Source of the DNA: Alphaproteobacteria bacterium
GTDB lineage: Bacteria > Pseudomonadota > Alphaproteobacteria > Sphingomonadales > Emcibacteraceae
Assembly: GCA_020446675.1 (NCBI GenBank)
Contig: JAGREE010000012.1
Location: 1 to 64,000, forward strand
Direction of reading: 5' to 3'
Length of the DNA stretch: 64,000 nt
A program made the translations under genes and the position numbers. This document shows, piece by piece, positions 63,555 through 64,000 of the stretch. The notes beneath the pieces were generated by a model. It ran no database searches and was not told the origin of the DNA. It saw only the letters and a list, made by a program, of their open reading frames with translations. Position 1 is the first letter of the stretch, and every line of letters starts with the position of its first letter.

Positions 63555-63590
63555 AGAAGCCCCCTTAATCCTAAGATTAAGGGGGCTTCT
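63555..63590. terminator. perfect 16-bp stem-loop between tandem PQQ genes
   Basis: AGAAGCCCCCTTAATC pairs with its exact complement over a CTAA loop. It lies after the upstream PQQ gene (stop at 63625) and before the downstream one (start at 63522). No T-run follows on the - strand, so it may be a processing or mRNA-stability element, or a partial terminator, rather than a full stop. Confidence 0.6.
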
Positions 63591-63624
63591 ATACAAAATT
63601 TAAAAATGCTCTATGATTAACAGA

Positions 63625-64000
63625 TTAATCATCAGGCAGTGCATACACTCTGAATTCACCAGCAAAAGCACCTCCGCTGACAGAAACACAGATATACTGT
63701 TTGCCATCAATCATGTAGGTCATTGGGGAACCGGATTGTCCTGCAGGCATCCAGATGGCACCAACTTCTTCACCAGTCATTTTATCATAAGCACGAAGCA
63801 TGGCACCGCGCTCACGACCGCCTGGGTTTGTTATCCGCTGATCGCCAACAATCACAAGTGTTTTGGTCACCACCACACCAACGTTTGCAGGCTGACCTGT
63901 GCGTGGTATATCCATACCCTGCAGCTTCGGATGATTGCGGACATTGTCCGGTGTTTCACCGTGAGGTACAGTCCAGAGGACTTTGCCCTGGTTCATGTCA
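63625..64000 (-). CDS. PQQ-dependent dehydrogenase, C-terminal part (cut by window edge)
   Basis: Only the last ~125 residues are in the window; the start lies beyond 64000. They match the C-terminus of the neighbouring PQQ enzyme almost position for position (HGETPDNVRNHPKLQG, RERGAMLRAYDKMTGEEVG, MPAGQSGSPMTY, ending LPDD), with differences such as ISV to VSV type changes. This is a tandem paralogue, not a pseudogene, as far as can be seen. Confidence 0.85.
   Translation of the reverse strand, partial: DMNQGKVLWTVPHGETPDNVRNHPKLQGMDIPRTGQPANVGVVVTKTLVIVGDQRITNPGGRERGAMLRAYDKMTGEEVGAIWMPAGQSGSPMTYMIDGKQYICVSVSGGAFAGEFRVYALPDD

Noticed and set aside
63625-64000. Pseudogene or truncated PQQ dehydrogenase
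   Set aside because: The open frame runs to the window edge without a stop; it is cut by the window, not broken.
1-64000. CRISPR arrays, tRNA, rRNA, insertion sequences, prophage
   Set aside because: Scanned by eye for regularly spaced repeats, cloverleaf-like ends, transposase-like frames and terminal inverted repeats; none found.

Overview
The window is about 64 kb of low-to-moderate GC, densely coded chromosome with no rRNA, tRNA, CRISPR array, insertion sequence or phage gene that I can recognise. The gene content (2-aminobenzoyl-CoA type aromatic catabolism with a two-gene indolepyruvate oxidoreductase, proteobacterial-type cyanophycin genes, ECF42 sigma factor, PQQ dehydrogenases, Tat and Sec export signals, lipoproteins, TolC/RND efflux) points to an aerobic Gram-negative proteobacterium, most likely a low-GC alphaproteobacterium. 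That placement is inference.

Left part (1-12.2 kb): a PhoD-like Tat lipoprotein phosphatase, an SGNH hydrolase and a small reductive-dehalogenase/QueG-like iron-sulfur protein form one operon. Behind it lies a compact unit with its own promoter, two near-identical six-codon ORFs with strong ribosome binding sites, and a terminator. Then come a TPR lipoprotein with a 13-G tract just before its start codon, a penicillin-acylase-type Ntn hydrolase lipoprotein, two exported serine-beta-lactamase-fold hydrolases, an exported RidA protein, a LysE exporter and an exported esterase.

Cyanophycin locus (12.3-18.6 kb): cyanophycinase, cyanophycin synthetase, a shorter synthetase paralogue lacking the ATP-grasp domain, and a convergent isoaspartyl peptidase. 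Together they can make cyanophycin, cut it to beta-Asp-Arg, and split the dipeptide. Next (18.7-21.2 kb) are a secreted PafA-type phosphatase and a membrane LytTR regulator.

Aromatic catabolism island (21.3-43.3 kb): two divergent operons meet at 25.6 kb, and a second divergent pair (MarR and a 2-aminobenzoyl-CoA monooxygenase/reductase-like fusion) meets at 32.6 kb. Both promoter regions carry the same 10-bp palindrome TTACATGTAA, which suggests one regulon. Genes include a CoA ligase, acyl-CoA dehydrogenase, enoyl-CoA hydratase, SDR, RidA, kynurenine-formamidase-like cyclase, indolepyruvate oxidoreductase, thioesterase, FadJ-type fusion, a double-CDGSH/double-cupin fusion, a class V PLP enzyme, an AceE-like ThDP enzyme and a zinc alcohol dehydrogenase. 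The likely job is breakdown of an anthranilate/kynurenine/tryptophan-type aromatic through CoA thioesters.

Redox and metal block (43.3-53.4 kb): a divergent NorB-like/NorC-like pair whose large subunit lacks several canonical nitric oxide reductase residues, followed by a Cus/Czc-type efflux operon (outer membrane factor, adaptor, RND pump, DUF3240, PepSY) that runs into its own response regulator and histidine kinase.

Right part (53.5-64 kb): two very similar exported six-bladed beta-propeller proteins flank a cupin pair and a YciI-ECF42 operon with a matching ECF promoter. Then follow a HupE/UreJ-like membrane protein, a third beta-propeller and two tandem PQQ dehydrogenases (the second cut by the window edge). 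This looks like a periplasmic quinoprotein/propeller region of unknown purpose.
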